Shown: positions 21,208 to 35,100 of the stretch, piece after piece
How the letters are laid out: each line of letters opens with the position of its first letter
Position numbering within the stretch: the stretch's first letter is position 1
Assembly: GCA_947683625.1 (NCBI GenBank)
Contig: CANTUR010000279.1
Location: forward strand, 1,892,501 to 1,956,500
Reading direction: 5' to 3'
Length of the DNA: 64,000 nt
From: Mallotus nudiflorus
Taxonomy: Eukaryota > Streptophyta > Magnoliopsida > Malpighiales > Euphorbiaceae
Notes under the pieces: generated by a model
Database searches by the model: none
Told to the model about the DNA's origin: nothing
Seen by the model: the letters and a program-made list of their open reading frames with translations, nothing else
Position numbers and translations under genes: made by a program

Positions 21208-22734
21208 ACCTAGCTCTTCTTATTTGTTTTAAAATAAGAAAGTCAAGGGCTAAGCATAATCAAATTAAAAATTCGAGTTATCTTTGATTGTTGGAAACCT
21301 AGCTTTACGACTCAACCTTCAACCAAATCAATAAGAAGAAATAAGAAGACTTAGTTTAACTTGCGAAAGCTAAGGAAGAGCTTTAAAGATACAATCAGAG
21401 TGGAATTGATTAAAGTTGGTAAATGAGATGATTCCTTTATAAGATCAAAGGTGTTCAGATGACAATACATATATAAAAAAGGGGTACATCTTCGAAGAAT
21501 TCGGGAGTGTAGGGTATCGAGCACTAAGGGAGTCACGCATATCCACTCACCAAGCATCATGCTCCGAGCACCAAATATGGAATACCCATCAAGCACCGAG
21601 TTTTGAATTATGAGCATCTACCATCAGGCTCTAAGCATCGAGCACCCTTTAAACGTAGAGAACTAAGTGTCGAGTATTAAGAATCAACTATATAAGCACT
21701 CAGACTCTGAGTAAATGATCAACAGCTTTGCTTTCAATTTGAGATAAATATCCTAATATAGTAGGACACAAACACTGCTATTTATAAGTCTAGTTGACTC
21801 TGGCACCCTCAAGATTTATGGTTAGCTGCAGTCTTAAAGGCACATCATTCTAGCATTCACTGATTGATTTTCATGGTCCAATCACGTCACCCATGGAGAA
21901 TTTTGAATCGCTAGTGTGACCATCCTTTTCAACCACTCACAAGCTATAATGCAAGGATGATACGCAAATTAGATCTTCAACAAAACTTGTAGCTTAAGAT
22001 GTATAAAAAAAAGGAAGTTAATAAAGATAAAATGAGGCCTTGAACAAAAAGTGTTCTTAGGTTAGAAACTAAAATTTGATTACAGAATACTCACTGAAGC
22101 ATCAAGCTTTGAACATTCATTGAAACTTTAGCCTACAGGATCCTTTAAAGCACTTGATTCAAGGGAGCAAGCTATCTTCGAGAGCTGATATGAAGAACTA
22201 TTAGGTGATAAGAATCAAAAAAATGTGTATAAAAGAGGACACCAAAGGCAAGCCACTTTGAGCACCAAAGTCTTGGATGAACATCCACCAAGCTCTAAGC
22301 ATCGACCCCATCACCAAGCATTGATAGTCAAGCTAACCATGAAACGAGCACCACAACACCAAAGAACTGAGCATCAAAAACTCAAAGACAAACATCTAAT
22401 TCTTGAATATCAAGTTTCAAATTGGTCTAAATTAAAGTTATATTTTATACAAAGTCATAGAAACAGCAAGGCATAAACTAAGCTTTGAAGCACCGTGTTT
22501 TTAAGCACTGAGATTCCAAGTATCAAAATGTGAAGACTGTCGGACACCCAGAACAAGCACTTAGGTACCTACCAAGCTCTGGGCATTCATTGAGTGCTAG
22601 GCTTCTTAACACTGAAGATTAGCAATAATCATTGTCCGATGAACACTTCATAAAGCCTTATAAAGTTAAGATTGAATGATGATGTCCATTCACTGAGCAT
22701 CCAAACAACCCAAGTACTGCCAACCAAAGCCTTG

Positions 22735-22915
22735 GAGATCCGAGCATCTGGGACTGAGTATTTAAGGATTTCAGGCATCCAAGTCTGAGGATCAAGGATT
22801 TCGGGTATCTAAGTCCAAGCATCAAAGATTCCGAGCATCCAAGTCCGAGCATCAAAGAGTCTAAGAATCTGAGTCTGAACTTTAAAGAGTCTAAGCAATA
22901 AGAGTTTGAATTATA
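22735..22915. repeat. About 30-bp tandem repeat, six degenerate units
   Basis: Units start near 22735, 22766, 22796, 22827, 22857 and 22887, each with the theme GATTCCGAGCATCCAAGTC. The open frame on the minus strand here, a ten-residue repeat in translation, is a by-product. Confidence 0.8.
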
Positions 22916-24418
22916 GCACTGAAGCTTATCAACTCTCAAACATCTGAGTGTCTATTATCATAGCCTTGGATATCCAGGTAGCATTGAGCACTAAGCATAA
23001 AAAGATATGAGTATCTGAAACCTAAAGATAGCCAGACATTAAGGCTTGATTCTTAATTATTCAAGTTTTAGACACGAGTCTAAATTATTTTAATTTTATT
23101 CCTGACGAGCATCGAGTACTCAAACATCAACTTTGTGAACATTCACTAAACATCTAGATATGAAGATAATCAGATTCAAAATTGAAGATAAGTAATAAGG
23201 AGTCTAATATAGCAAGGATATTCTTGGACAATCAAAGGATGTAGATAAAAAAGATTATGGAGAGACCTTTACATACATTGACAACCACTGAGCTACAACG
23301 AACAAAAATATTCGTCTATTCAGAAAGGAGACGAGCACTACAACAAGATGTTAATTTTAGAGCAGTACATTTTCATGCAATTAGATACACACAAACTTAG
23401 GTAGCATCTTCAAAGGCAAGGTCATTCAAGCAATAATTGAAGCAAATGAATTCGAAGGTGGGATAAGAGTACATCAGGAGATAAGTTTCTCTAGTTTCTC
23501 TTGATATTATTTATTTTTATATGAATAATTATAGCTTGTCACACAAGCATGCTTACACATCTACACATAGATGCTCGTCCATATATACATGATTATTATT
23601 CGTGCAACATATAAATCAATTACATTTGATATATTTATTACACAAGGACTGACCATCAAATGAGATTGATTATACGATCCTAAAACTATTATTCTTTTAT
23701 CTATCATTGCAGATAAGGAAAACATATTTATTAAAGATGTTACTTTAAGCACCCATCAGTCCAAACGATAGAACACTTTGATCATCTCACTTGGCATCAA
23801 CATGCAGAGATTGTCAAAAGACATTAGACTTATTGTCAAGCAACATTAATATAAATAAGCACTTACTCATGCGCAGACAACAAATGGTGAATCTTGTTCA
23901 AAGCCATATCAAATAACATTCAAGAAAATCCTACTTTATAGAAGATCCTTGTTCATGAAAATTTTAGAGAATATCCAACAAGGGAAATTCAAGAATAGAG
24001 TTAAATATATCTGCCACACAATCGGATAAATCTAAAGGCAATTCCATGACATCCTAGCTAGCATCACACACTATCCTTTATTTCAAAAGAGGTTCAATAT
24101 TGACCCTTCACCTAATTTACAAACACTCATCTCATAATTCAGATTGGGCAAATCCAAATTTTGGTCCTTCAAAACCCATCTTTCATCATTTCAAACACTC
24201 TCACTAAATTACTATCCCATATTATGGAGCTTAGATTGAAAGGGCTCAGACTCACTATTAGGATCCCAATATCCTACCCTTTGTAAAAATACCACCAAGA
24301 ATAAATGCTCAGAAAAATAAACATCTGCAACAATAATGTCCGGACTCAATATCAATCATTATTTTGACTAGGCAGCTGCCATTAAATGAGTTACTAAAGT
24401 TCATAAACTAAGTAACAT

Positions 24419-24570
24419 TATACGGCACTCAGGCCATGCTTATAATGCATCGAGACTATATGGCACTCAGGTTGTGCTTCTAATGCACCGAGACTATATG
24501 ACACTTGGGTCATGCTTCTAATGCACCGAGACTATATGACACTTGGGCCATGCTTTTAATGCACTAAGAT
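24419..24570. repeat. 38-bp tandem repeat, four units
   Basis: Units start at 24419, 24457, 24495 and 24533, an exact 38-bp period. Each has the form TATATGGCACTCAGG then CATGCTTCTAATGCACCGAG. Units two to four are most alike. Confidence 0.92.
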
Positions 24571-24573
24571 TGA

Positions 24574-24832
24574 GTCCAGCGACTAAAGTTGGCACCTTCA
24601 TGTCGTTTATATAGTACTGAGATTCTGAGCATATAAGCCTTGCATCCTTGCACTGAGTGTCTAAGCCTCGTATATTAGTCCAATGACTGAAGTTGGCACC
24701 CTCAAGTCATTTCTATAGTACTAAGGTTCTGAGCATGTAAGTCTCGCGTCCTTGTACTGAGCATCTAAGCCTCACATATTAGTCCAGTAACTGAAGTTGG
24801 CACCCTTAGGTCTCTTCTATAGTAATGAGGTT
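24574..24832. repeat. 104-bp tandem repeat, about 2.5 units
   Basis: Units start at 24574, 24678 and 24782, an exact 104-bp period, sharing GACTGAAGTTGGCACCCTCA and CTGAGCAT-TAAGCCT. The third unit runs into unrelated sequence near 24832. The array begins four bases after the 38-bp array. Confidence 0.9.
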
Positions 24833-25193
24833 CGGCACTCGGGTCGTGCTTTTAATACACCAAGCATCAAAACTCCAATGATGAATGGTTTTGTCATGTT
24901 GTTTCCACATTGACGGGTTAATATTTTACCCCAAAGTATTTTTATTGCAAGTTTTTTGTACTCAAGTCTAGCTGGCACTTCAAAAAATGTTCTTATATAA
25001 TGATTTCAAGACTCGGTACCGAGCTTTATCTTTTCCTATGATTGTGGCTAGCCACCTCAGCTAACCCTTCCATATTAGATGCAATTACTCAAGTAGTCTC
25101 TCTCTCCAGGCAAATATAATGATGTTTTGCATTATTTTATAGACCCAGATACTTTGAACATAAATATCCGAACATAGTTTCAGGGGGGACTCT

Positions 25194-25733
25194 TGATAAC
25201 CCATATCAGTATCCTATTCTAATAAGGGTTATATTTCCCCTAAAGAGGAGGATTACTTGAATAAGAAGAAAGTTTAATAAAGAAGTCTATTTCAATTAGT
25301 TTAATAAAAAAGTCTATTTCAATTAGGAAGATTACTCTACAAAGGAAGTCTCCTTCTTTCCTAAACAAGGCAATCCTACAAGACTAAGGAATCATATTCC
25401 TAAGAGGTTTAATTAATATCTTCTCCGATAAATACATCTTATGACATCTAATGTCATTCATTCTATTCTCACATTCTCATATTCACTCATCTCCCCATTC
25501 TCATCATACAATATCACTAAGACATCATTCTATCACTCTATCATCATATGATCCAAGAAATCACTCATTTATTCTTTATTCTCTGCTCTATTATGCCTAT
25601 TTGCTTTGTTATATTTTTTCTCATACTATTACTGACTTAAGCTTTAGAGTGTTTATGGGGAAATCCCCGCCCCTTTACCCATTCTCCTCATCATGCAGGT
25701 TCCATAAGTAAAAATATTAATTCGGAGTTATTA
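25194..25733 (+). repeat. 3' LTR of the gypsy-like element (about 540 bp)
   Basis: Starts TGATAACCC after CAGGGGGGACTCT and ends near GGAGTTATTA. It contains a directly repeated AAGTCTATTTCAATTAG (about 25284-25325). The last 75 bases match the truncated 5' LTR at 21111-21187. Confidence 0.68.
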
Positions 25734-26394
25734 GTTATTATACCTTACTTTGATCTCAAGGTCAATTTTTTTTATATGTTTATATTTTCGTCAATTTTTA
25801 TGTAGCCAAACAGTCCATTTTTTGCTTCTGTCTCTCTTTTGAAATTAATGAAACAGGATAGGAATGTAGACTTGTCATTGAAAATTAAAGAAGCCTTTGG
25901 ATTGAATGGAATTGGGATTCTCTTAGTTACAAATGTATGAACCCTGTTTTTCTTTTAATTATTATTATTGTTTATATTAATTGTTATTTGAACAATCTAA
26001 TGACATTGAACAAATCTTAATAGTGATGTGGCAATTTTAACGGCCCACTAGCATTTGATTTAACACTTATGTAAATAGAGAGACATAAATATCACTGAAA
26101 TTTAATTTTTGAGTATAAATGAGTCCAAAATTAGTTTAAGGGCATATATAAACTCGTGAGTATACTTTAGGGGTAAAATTATACCTTTTTCCTTCATCAT
26201 TCACCCCAAAAGATTTAAATGTTGAATTATTAAAATTTACAATATTTTCTATAAAAAAATATTAAAAAAAATCTTATTTTAGAATACACATATTCTATTC
26301 AATATAAAATACTCTAATTCTATTGCATCTAAAATATAACTCTTCATTTCCATAAAAAATTATGTTTATTCAAACAAAAATATCATCTTTTAAC
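25734..26394. other. Intergenic DNA
   Basis: AT-rich sequence without coding potential or clear repeats. Part (about 26080-26190) resembles the spacer phrase seen at 2380-2450, including a match around AATTTTTGAGTATAAATGAG, suggesting a shared dispersed repeat. Confidence 0.4.
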
Positions 26395-26408
26395 TATATA
26401 TATATATA

Positions 26409-27802
26409 ACGTGTGTTTCCACAAGTGCATCATACAAGTAGTAAAATAATATCGTCCTATAGAGATTGCAAATCAAGTATTGTAATACTAAATGTGCTTG
26501 TTTGTTTAAACAATGCAAAATGGTGTTTTGAATTTAATTTAAACTAAACAAAAGAAATATGAATTAATCAATAATCAATTTAAAAGCTAGGGTTCTTATT
26601 ACCAATTCAATCGATTTTTAAGATCAATAATTATCTAAGCCATTTCTAATCTTGATTCAATTTTAGGGCATCAAAAGAATCTTAGGCCTTCCTTTTGGAT
26701 AAACCCACAATTAACAAAGGAATTTAACATCAAGATTTATAGTTATCACTTACTAAATGTTTCTTAACTCGATTTTAAGCTTCGGCCCGTAATCAATATT
26801 AGTTGTTTTCATGTCTCTCAACTAAGAAAACATCTAATAGGCTATTATTTGATTCCAATGCAATCTATCTCTCAATTAAGTTTCATTTGTGTGAATTCAA
26901 TCAAAGGGTGATAAATCCTATGATGACATTAAGTTCACCAACAACTAAAGAATCAAGATTAATAGCTTATATTTAATTGAAATATTAACATTGTTGAATT
27001 GAAATAAGAACCCTAACATAGAACTTAACTACTCATATTGATAATAAGAGACAAAGAAGAAAACTAGAAGAAAATAAATATCATCATTAATCAAAGTTGA
27101 AATGAACAATAATAAATATTTATAAAAACCCCCTTCTCCAATTAATTAGTTGAAAAATTGAAGGTCTATTGCTCTTCAATCGTTATTTCTCAATCTCAAT
27201 CTCAAACCAACATGAACAAGAACTAGTTTTTGATATAAAAATGATAAAAAGAAAAGCTAAGAATTGTAGAATAATATAGAATTATTTTATTTTATGGTGG
27301 CTACACACACATACAACCTTAGCCTCCAACCTAGTGATTTTTTCCTTTCAAAAATTGCCATAAGATCCCCCAAAATCAGCATTTAAATTCAAAATTCAAA
27401 TACTATAAGTAGGCACACGATAATACATGTGTTAGGCACACTGTCGTGTGCTAGTCTTCTCTTGACTCCTTTAATTAGGCATGGCCATGCCCGTGGCTGC
27501 GCATGGTTGTGTGTCTATCCTTCACTTAGGCACAACGGTGTGCATTGTGCAATCATGCACACGGCCATGCACCTCTTCCAAGTCTCAAACTTACTAGACG
27601 TTACCTTAAATGCTCCTTGGACACCTCCACAACCTTCAGAAGTCTTATCTCTCATTCCATAACTGTTCTTTGAACACAAACATGAACAAAAACAACCAAA
27701 ATACTTAAAATAAACACACACTCAAGTCATGCAACACAAACACTTAATTCTAACATATTGAGTGCTCAAAATAATGTATTTCTCACACTCACACTCATCA
27801 AC

Positions 27803-27803
<1 letters not shown>
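26409..27803. mobile_element. Unclassified repeat-like segment between TA tracts
   Basis: A 1.4-kb segment that starts ACGTGTGTTTCCACAAGTGC and ends CTCACACTCATCAACA. It is bracketed by (TA)n on both sides (26395-26408 and 27806-27856). It has no coding capacity. The start resembles a dispersed plant repeat family I cannot name. Orientation and class are unknown. Confidence 0.3.

Positions 27804-27805
<2 letters not shown>

Positions 27806-27856
<51 letters not shown>
27806..27856. repeat. (TA)n microsatellite
   Basis: About 25 uninterrupted TA dinucleotides. Confidence 0.95.
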
Positions 27857-27858
<2 letters not shown>

Positions 27859-29100
27859 GCAATTGCTGCAAAATATCAAAGATTTAAAAATTAAGGCTTT
27901 AGAATTGCTCCAAACTTTCAGTTAGATTCAATTTAGGGATTAAAATTTTTAGTTCAATTTAGTTCAGAGATTGGTGTTTCTTTGGATTAAAATTTTCACT
28001 TAAATTTGGTTTAGAAATCAGTTCTTTTCCAATTTTAAAAATAAATAAAAGATATCATTCAAATTAAACTATGAAACTACGAACCATTTCATAATTTTAT
28101 CATAAAATTAAATATTTTTTATAATTTTATTTATCATTATTTTTTTACTTCAAAAAATTCATTAAGATTTTGATAATACAATCTAATATACCATACAATT
28201 ATTATATTTTTTTTTATGAAAATTTATATAAATAATATATATTATAAAAGTAACAACATCATAACTATTAAAAAAAGTATTTCATATTACAGTTTTTATT
28301 ATTGAAGGTGAATTTAAATTTTCAACATAAATTATACTATAATATTCTAAAATGTCATTTACTAATTTAATACTTATTTTTTGATTTAAAATAATTTGAT
28401 TGATGAGTGAAATGTTTTATTTCAAATAATAAAAATGACATTATATGTAAATTACATGTTAAATTAGCATGTCCGATATTAATAAATTGAATATAATTAT
28501 TGTAAAAATCTTTGTAATATATATGTATATATAACTCTAATTCTATTAAATTATTAGTTTTAGTTTTGATTTTTCATTTCGATATAATTCATAGTTGTTT
28601 AAAATGAATATTTGTTCAGAGAGTTCAAATTCTCTAGACCCATCCTAATAAAAATTTTCAAGATAGTTCAATTCGGAAAAAATCAAACGGTCAACTAAGA
28701 TTTTCAATTTTATAATTTTGGATTCAAATTTTGTATAGTTCATATTTTTCAAGGCCAATGCTTAGCCCAATAATATGTTAAGCCCGAAATTCATTAAATT
28801 CAAAATTTAATAAAGATTTTATTTAATTATATGTAATCTTATTGGTGTGTAGGTAAGCTTTAGATAAGATAAGACTAAGTATGAAAAATAGCAATTGAGT
28901 GCAACTCGAATTGCCCAATGAGTAACGACACCAAACGGCTACAAAAGCCTTTGCCCCAGCCGGTGACTGTGAGAACTCGGCCGAGTGGCCAGGCCTCTCA
29001 ATAACTTAAAAACAAAAAAAAAACTCTCAATCATGTTGTTGTTATTTTGATCTGATAGCGACTAGGAGTGAGATATTCAGTTGAAACAATAACAGCAAAT
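27857..29100 (+). promoter_or_regulatory. Upstream and 5' untranslated region of the ribokinase gene
   Basis: Very AT-rich until about 28850. The last 180 bases are more GC-rich (for example GCCCCAGCCGGTGACTG and CTCGGCCGAGTGGCC near 28951-28990) and probably include the promoter and 5' leader. No TATA box is obvious at a fixed spacing. An in-frame GTG at 29068 is not a plant start codon. Confidence 0.4.
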
Positions 29101-32100
29101 ATGAAAGGAATAGCTTTTCCGCCTGCAAATAATTGTTACGTCAAGTCCTACAGCTCTCCCCAAAGACAATCAATAACCATAAACCCAACTCAATTTGTCA
29201 ATCAACACACTCAAAACCCATCAACGAAAACAAACCAATTCCCATCTTTTACCACTAAATCCTCCAAAAACCCTCTAGAACCAGTCCACAGCACTCAACC
29301 ATTAGTTGTTGTTGGGTCAGCTAATGCAGATATCTATGTTGAAATTGACAGACTACCCAAAGAAGGAGAGACTGTTTCAGCCAAGAGTGGACAGACGCTT
29401 GCTGGTGGTAAGGGAGCTAATCAAGCAGCATGTGGCGGCAAACTCTCTTACCCGACTTACTTTTTGGGTCAACTAGGTCTGGATGCAAATGGGAAATTGA
29501 TCGCTGAAGCTTTAAAGAATGGTGGAGTTCGTCTTGATTATGTAAGGTTTATTGGAGATGTGCCTACTGGACATGCTGTTGTTATGCTTCAGTCTGATGG
29601 ACAGAATTCTATTATCATTGTTGGTGGAGCTAATATGAATTGTTGGCCCGAGAAGTTGAGTGATGATGACTTAATGGTCGTGAAGAATGCTGGTATTGTG
29701 CTGCTTCAGAGGGAGATCCCTGATGATATCAATATCCAAGTTGCAAAGGTTTGTGAGGCCTGTCATTTTTTTTCCTGCTTCATATTCAAATTTGTCCAAT
29801 CTAATTCAGACACTTTTAGAGCTGTGATATCTACATTTCTTGCCTTGATTATGATTGCATCTTGAAGAAACGATCAAAATGTGAACGTTATAGAATTATT
29901 GAGACCACCAACTTGAGTTGGCCATATTAGGGAAAAAAAAACCAATGACACCTAAAATTAGCCACATTGTGGCCATGTGATTTAACATCATGCCGTGTCT
30001 GCAATGTCTCCTTCAAATTGATGGTTTTACTTTCCCATTGCACTTCAAGATGATGTTTAAGTTGTTAGTATTCTCCATTTTGTATGGATGGTCATATATA
30101 TTTTGCTGTAGATTGAGAGTTGTTAATTTCTTTTTCCTGAATGTGATGCAGAATGTGCTTCCTATGCATTGGCAATGTTCTGTTCCCCACCATGTGTCTT
30201 GGTTTCCTTCTCACTTTGTTTCACATTCATGTAAAACTTGTGAGTAACCGGTCAAGTGCCATGCAAAATTAAAGAAAGTGTGTGCAGCCATCTAGTTTTG
30301 TTGTGGGAACTTGATATTGATCTTATGATGGCATGTCAATATCCATATTAAAACTTCAAGTTAGGTATAGTCATTCAACCGTTATTTCTCTTCCATAGAG
30401 ATGCACAGAATCATCACGTTGACAGTAAATATCCTATGTTGTCTTCAGCTATCATGTGGCTATTGGATTTCAATTTGGAATATGTTGTTAGGCCTAATGA
30501 GATACAGAATCATAAAATTTGCATGATTTTTTTTTATTCCATTCTACGATTGATATATAAGGTTACATTCCATATGAAATTTTATCAAATAAGTGAAGCG
30601 TGTGCAAATGCTGAAGTTTAGGGGCATTTAAACTTCGTTTACTGTTGACATGTGCTGATGTCTATTCCTTCATTACTGAAGCATTTACAATGCTATTTTT
30701 AAAGCTTCCTTAGGTTTTCCTGTCAATTTATTATACTCATATCTTTCACATCCTGTTGCTGCCATGTCTTTAGGCTGCAAAGAAAGCAGGTGTTCCTGTC
30801 ATTTTGGATGCTGGGGGAATGGATGCACCTATTCCTTCGGAACTGTTGAATTTTGTTGACATCTTGAGCCCAAATGAAAGTGAGCTTTGTCGTATGACTG
30901 GCATGCCTACAGAAAGCTTTAAACAAATTGGTCAGGCTGTTGAAAAGTGTTATGAAATGGTTAGTATGCAATACTGAGGAAATCTTTATCATTGATCTCT
31001 CTGTGCTGGACCTAGCATAATTTTTCTTTTTTACATTCTGAAAATTTAAGATGGCATGACTTTATTCAAGTGAAAATTTAATTGGTCTGTCTAGTTGATC
31101 GGAATTTATGGTTCTATCTTCTGCGGCCTGTGTCAATTTAACCAAAACCTGGTTTCTGTATTTATGCCTTGTAGTTATATACACACCTCAGAACTTAGTC
31201 ACTGCTAAGGTGGTCAATCATGTAGATGGTGATTAAATAATCACTAGTCAGGCCAAATACATGAAAATATACTGTTCTAATATTTGATTGACTATTATGA
31301 CTAGCTGCTTTTTTGTTTTTCCTAGTATTAGATTATGGCATGGTCTACCATGTGATGCCCAAATAGGGTTGCTCCATCACACTGTCCAAGGACAGCTGTG
31401 TGAGGTGTGCATGTGCTTGTTAACATTAATGGAATTTTAGAAATCCTACCAAGGTCGAGGATGTAATTTATTCAATGATACCACAATATATATAAGTAGA
31501 TCAACTAGTAAAGTAGTATTTATGACATAACATCAGAGAATACAATAGATTCCTAAGGTGAAGTTTCCTTTTCTAATTGCATGTTTCTCTTTCTTCAAAA
31601 CAAGAATATAATTATTCAGCTGTCTTTAGCTGGGGTAAAGATCCCAGCATTCAATTATGAATTAGGTCTTCTTTGTGAAGCTCATATAGGGCCACTCAAT
31701 GTCATAGTTTGAAAGGGCATTTGGGTTGGGGGAGGTGTTCTTATTCATATTCATTGCCAAGAAAGTATTTATGTGTCAGTGTATCCCATTGTTGAGATAT
31801 CGATATGACTTCAGCTTCCATTGCTGTCATTTCCATTGTCTATGGCCATTTGTTGAATTCTAAATCTTGATTCATTTGATTGCTTTCTCTTGGGCTGTGA
31901 AATTACCTATGACTAGTTTTGATTTGCTATTTAGGATGATAATATTATATATCCTACTTTTCTTATATTGCTTTTATATATTTATCTTATATTCTTAGTA
32001 CGATTTTTTGGGATACTCTGATTACTTGGACTGGGATGATCATTTGCCAAGAAATTACGTAATTTCTTGCTGTATAGTTTGATATGAGATTTATATTGTT

Positions 32101-35100
32101 TATGATTTTTATTGGATATTGAATTCCTTGTATGAATTACAGTCAAGTGCTTGTATGACTTGAGGATAACTGAACCCCTAAATGTGATAAGTAAGATTTG
32201 ACTGTTGAAAAAGTGAAAATTAGGTTGCCTGTCAAATGAATGTAACTTAGTCAACATTTGGCAGAAGAAAGAACAACATACACATAATGCATCTATTTTC
32301 CAGAGAAAAATCTATTTGAGTAAAAAATTTAAATTTGGTTAGAAATTTACAAATTACCATTTCACTTTTTTTCCCCGCAAAAAGAGGTAGATGATCGTAG
32401 TTCATAGATTTTCTGAATTAATTAGCCTCAAAATTTGTGGAAAGTGTGAGATTTTTTCCTTAAAAATTGCAAAATCAGGTTTATTTATTTGGACTTGTGG
32501 GCTTTTGGGGAGTTCTTTTTGTTTGTACTATGAACCTGCCAACATCATCTAGACCAAAAGTTAAAACAATTGATTTTAGGGTGCTCATTTTGGCTAACTA
32601 CAAAAAAATCTTCTGTTACTCTGGCTTGCTTTGGAGAAATGGAAATGGTTTGAAATTTGAATACAAGTAGATTGACCAAATAGGAAATAAGAATGTTTAT
32701 GGTATAAATAGAACGATTTATCAAAAACATTCAGCACTTAGCAAAATATGATAATTTTGTTTCTTTATGTTAAGAGCTCCTCCAACTCTTTGCAAAACAT
32801 AGACAATTTGTACCATCCAAGGTCGAGGAAACTTTTATAGTGCTAGTTAATATAATAGTTCGGCTTGGGTTTCTTTTATCTCTATATTTGTTGTATTTGA
32901 ATTGAATCAATTGATGCATAAAGGATTGAGTTAGCCTTTTCATTGGACATGTGGCACACTCATCGCTACTGCTTATACAATTGGTCTCATGACAAGGATC
33001 TGACTTGAGGCATTAGGAAGAATGGTATAAAGCCGCTTCATCTCATGGTCTGCTTTTAAACCATTCAATTGGCATCTCTTCTTCTTTTGACTCTACCATT
33101 TGTGCAGTGTTGTTCCATGAATGGTTTCAATAAAACTTGTAGTGGTGCTAATCCCTCTAAGTTGAGTAATCAAAAGGAATCTAACCATGTTACTTTAGTA
33201 GTTCTTGCACTTCAAATTGCTGTTTTCACACTTCCCAATTGTTTAGGGTGGCATGTCTCTCATGCGGGTTGAGAGTTTATTGCTTTAAAATAGGTATTTT
33301 CTCGAAAACAATTGATGGTGAGGTATGCATAATACATCTCTTTCTCTGTGTTCCTGCATGCGCTCAAACAGACATGCACAAGGACAAAAACAGACAATTT
33401 TTTTTTCACTTATCTAATTATTACAAGACTCTGTTTGTAATAGTTCAAATACATGTTCTTGTGTTCCGTCAATCTTAATCTTGTTTCATGTTTGGTAGGG
33501 CAGGATTAGATTGAGTTCATTTGTAATTGAAATTCTTCAAATTTGCCAAAGGAGTTAGTTTTAGCTCTAATTCAATTTTGAGCTCATTTGTGAAACAACA
33601 AAAATGTGAGTTATTTTTTGTCTTCTCCTTGAAGCTTCAACCTTGTCCTCAAACCAACAATTAATAATGTGATCCATACATATTTGAAAGCCCATATTGT
33701 TATTATTTTAGATAAGGTTTACATCTTCAGAACTCTCCTCTTGTATTTTGATTGTGGTTTGTTAGTTCTACAAATAGGCAACAAAGAGAGCATTGTGAGA
33801 CAATGAAGATGAATGCAGTTAATGACTGCTCAATAGGATTGTCAAACACTTTATTTTCATCGGCGATTATGAATGCAGTTAATGACCGCTCAATAGCACC
33901 AAATCAAATTATTTATGGGGCTCTAATAGAACATGTCTTTAATTGGAGGGATAATAGGAAAAACTCTAAAATTTCATGGGATATCAAAAGGGTTTCACCT
34001 TTCTAAAAAATTCTTAGTCGATTTATAGGCTTTTGCTACAATATAACATTCATGTATCTATACAAATGATATTAAAATATGTTAGATTAGTCCTTGTTTA
34101 ATTACCTTTTATTTATATTAATCAATGGTTATAATTAAATAAGGATCAATCTAACAATTTTCAATTTCATTTTGTATAAATACACATGCATTTAAGTACT
34201 CTATTTTATGATATCAATATTTTCCTTGAGCCTACAAGAATCACCAAGTTCATAATGTTAAAAGCAAATTACTAATCCCTCGTCTTGTAATGAAATTAAT
34301 ACTTACTTCCCTCTTGTTATAAAGCCGAATCAAATCTTCCTCAACTTAAAAAAAATAAATAAAAAAAATAAAAAAATCACACTTTAGTCCTCATATTATA
34401 TTTCAGTTTCGTCCAAGGTTGAGTCTATCAGTCTGCCCCTTCTTTACCTTGCTTCTATTTCTGTTACTTAATCCAATTCAGTCCTTCATGCTTTCTTCTT
34501 TTACCTTTCTGCATGATGAACCCTTTGGGAGAAAAGCCAAGTTTGGCCTGTCCATTTCAGGAAAACACCATTTTAGTCTTTCGTTTAACCTTTTACGCAA
34601 TGTTTGGGAGTGAGAAAATAATGGTGGGAAAATAGGTAGGAAAGCATTTTCCCATATTTGGATAGGAGTTGGAAAATAAAAGTTATTTTCTCATGGGTAC
34701 ACATGTTTTGTTTTCTCACCAATTGGAGAGTCTGATTAGAATAAATATAAACTTATATAGCTGTATATATTCTCATAAAAAGTATTCTTGTGAGTAATAT
34801 AAGGACAAATATCAACCAGAAATTTTTAATGGTTCTCCATATTGATGGTATCAAGAAAAAAAATTTATACTTTCTTACACTGTCCTTTATAGCTTTCATT
34901 TTGGATAAGTTGACCACTCTGTAGTATCATGTATTGATGTGTGTGAAGTCTATACATGCTTAGTTATAGGCAAATAATAAATATAAAGGAGAGGGGTTTG
35001 AAAATGCCGACTGATATACCTTTCTAATACTATAGATATTATTCCTAAATCCAGGGAGTTAGGCAAGTGCTGGTAAAACTTGGGGCCAAAGGGTCAGCTT

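Larger units (their letters stand above)
21041..25733 (+). mobile_element. Non-autonomous gypsy-like LTR element, repeat-rich
   Basis: A truncated 5' LTR end (21041-21187) and a 3' LTR (25194-25733) share the phrase around CCCGCCC-TTTACCCATTCTCCTC and GCAGGTTCCA. The 5' LTR end is followed by TGACGCCGTCTATAGG, close to the gypsy-type primer-binding site TGGCGCCGTCTGTGGG. A tract CAGGGGGGACTC precedes the 3' LTR. The 4-kb interior has no gag or pol but many repeats of words like GAGCATC and AAGCACC, and three tandem arrays. It fits a large retrotransposon derivative moved by enzymes made elsewhere. Confidence 0.7.

Noticed and set aside
22735..22915. CRISPR-like array (30-bp repeats)
   Set aside because: Units are contiguous and degenerate with no unique spacers, and the DNA is plant nuclear.
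22658..22939. Minus-strand frame with a ten-residue leucine-rich repeat
   Set aside because: It is the translation of the 30-bp DNA tandem repeat; no start context, no conserved fold, and stops elsewhere in the element.
25451..25711. His/Ser-rich 86-codon frame
   Set aside because: Lies wholly in the gypsy-like 3' LTR; composition reflects the TCATTC-rich repeat sequence.
29068..29100. Upstream extension of the ribokinase frame
   Set aside because: The extension begins with GTG, not a plant start; the first ATG in frame is 29101.
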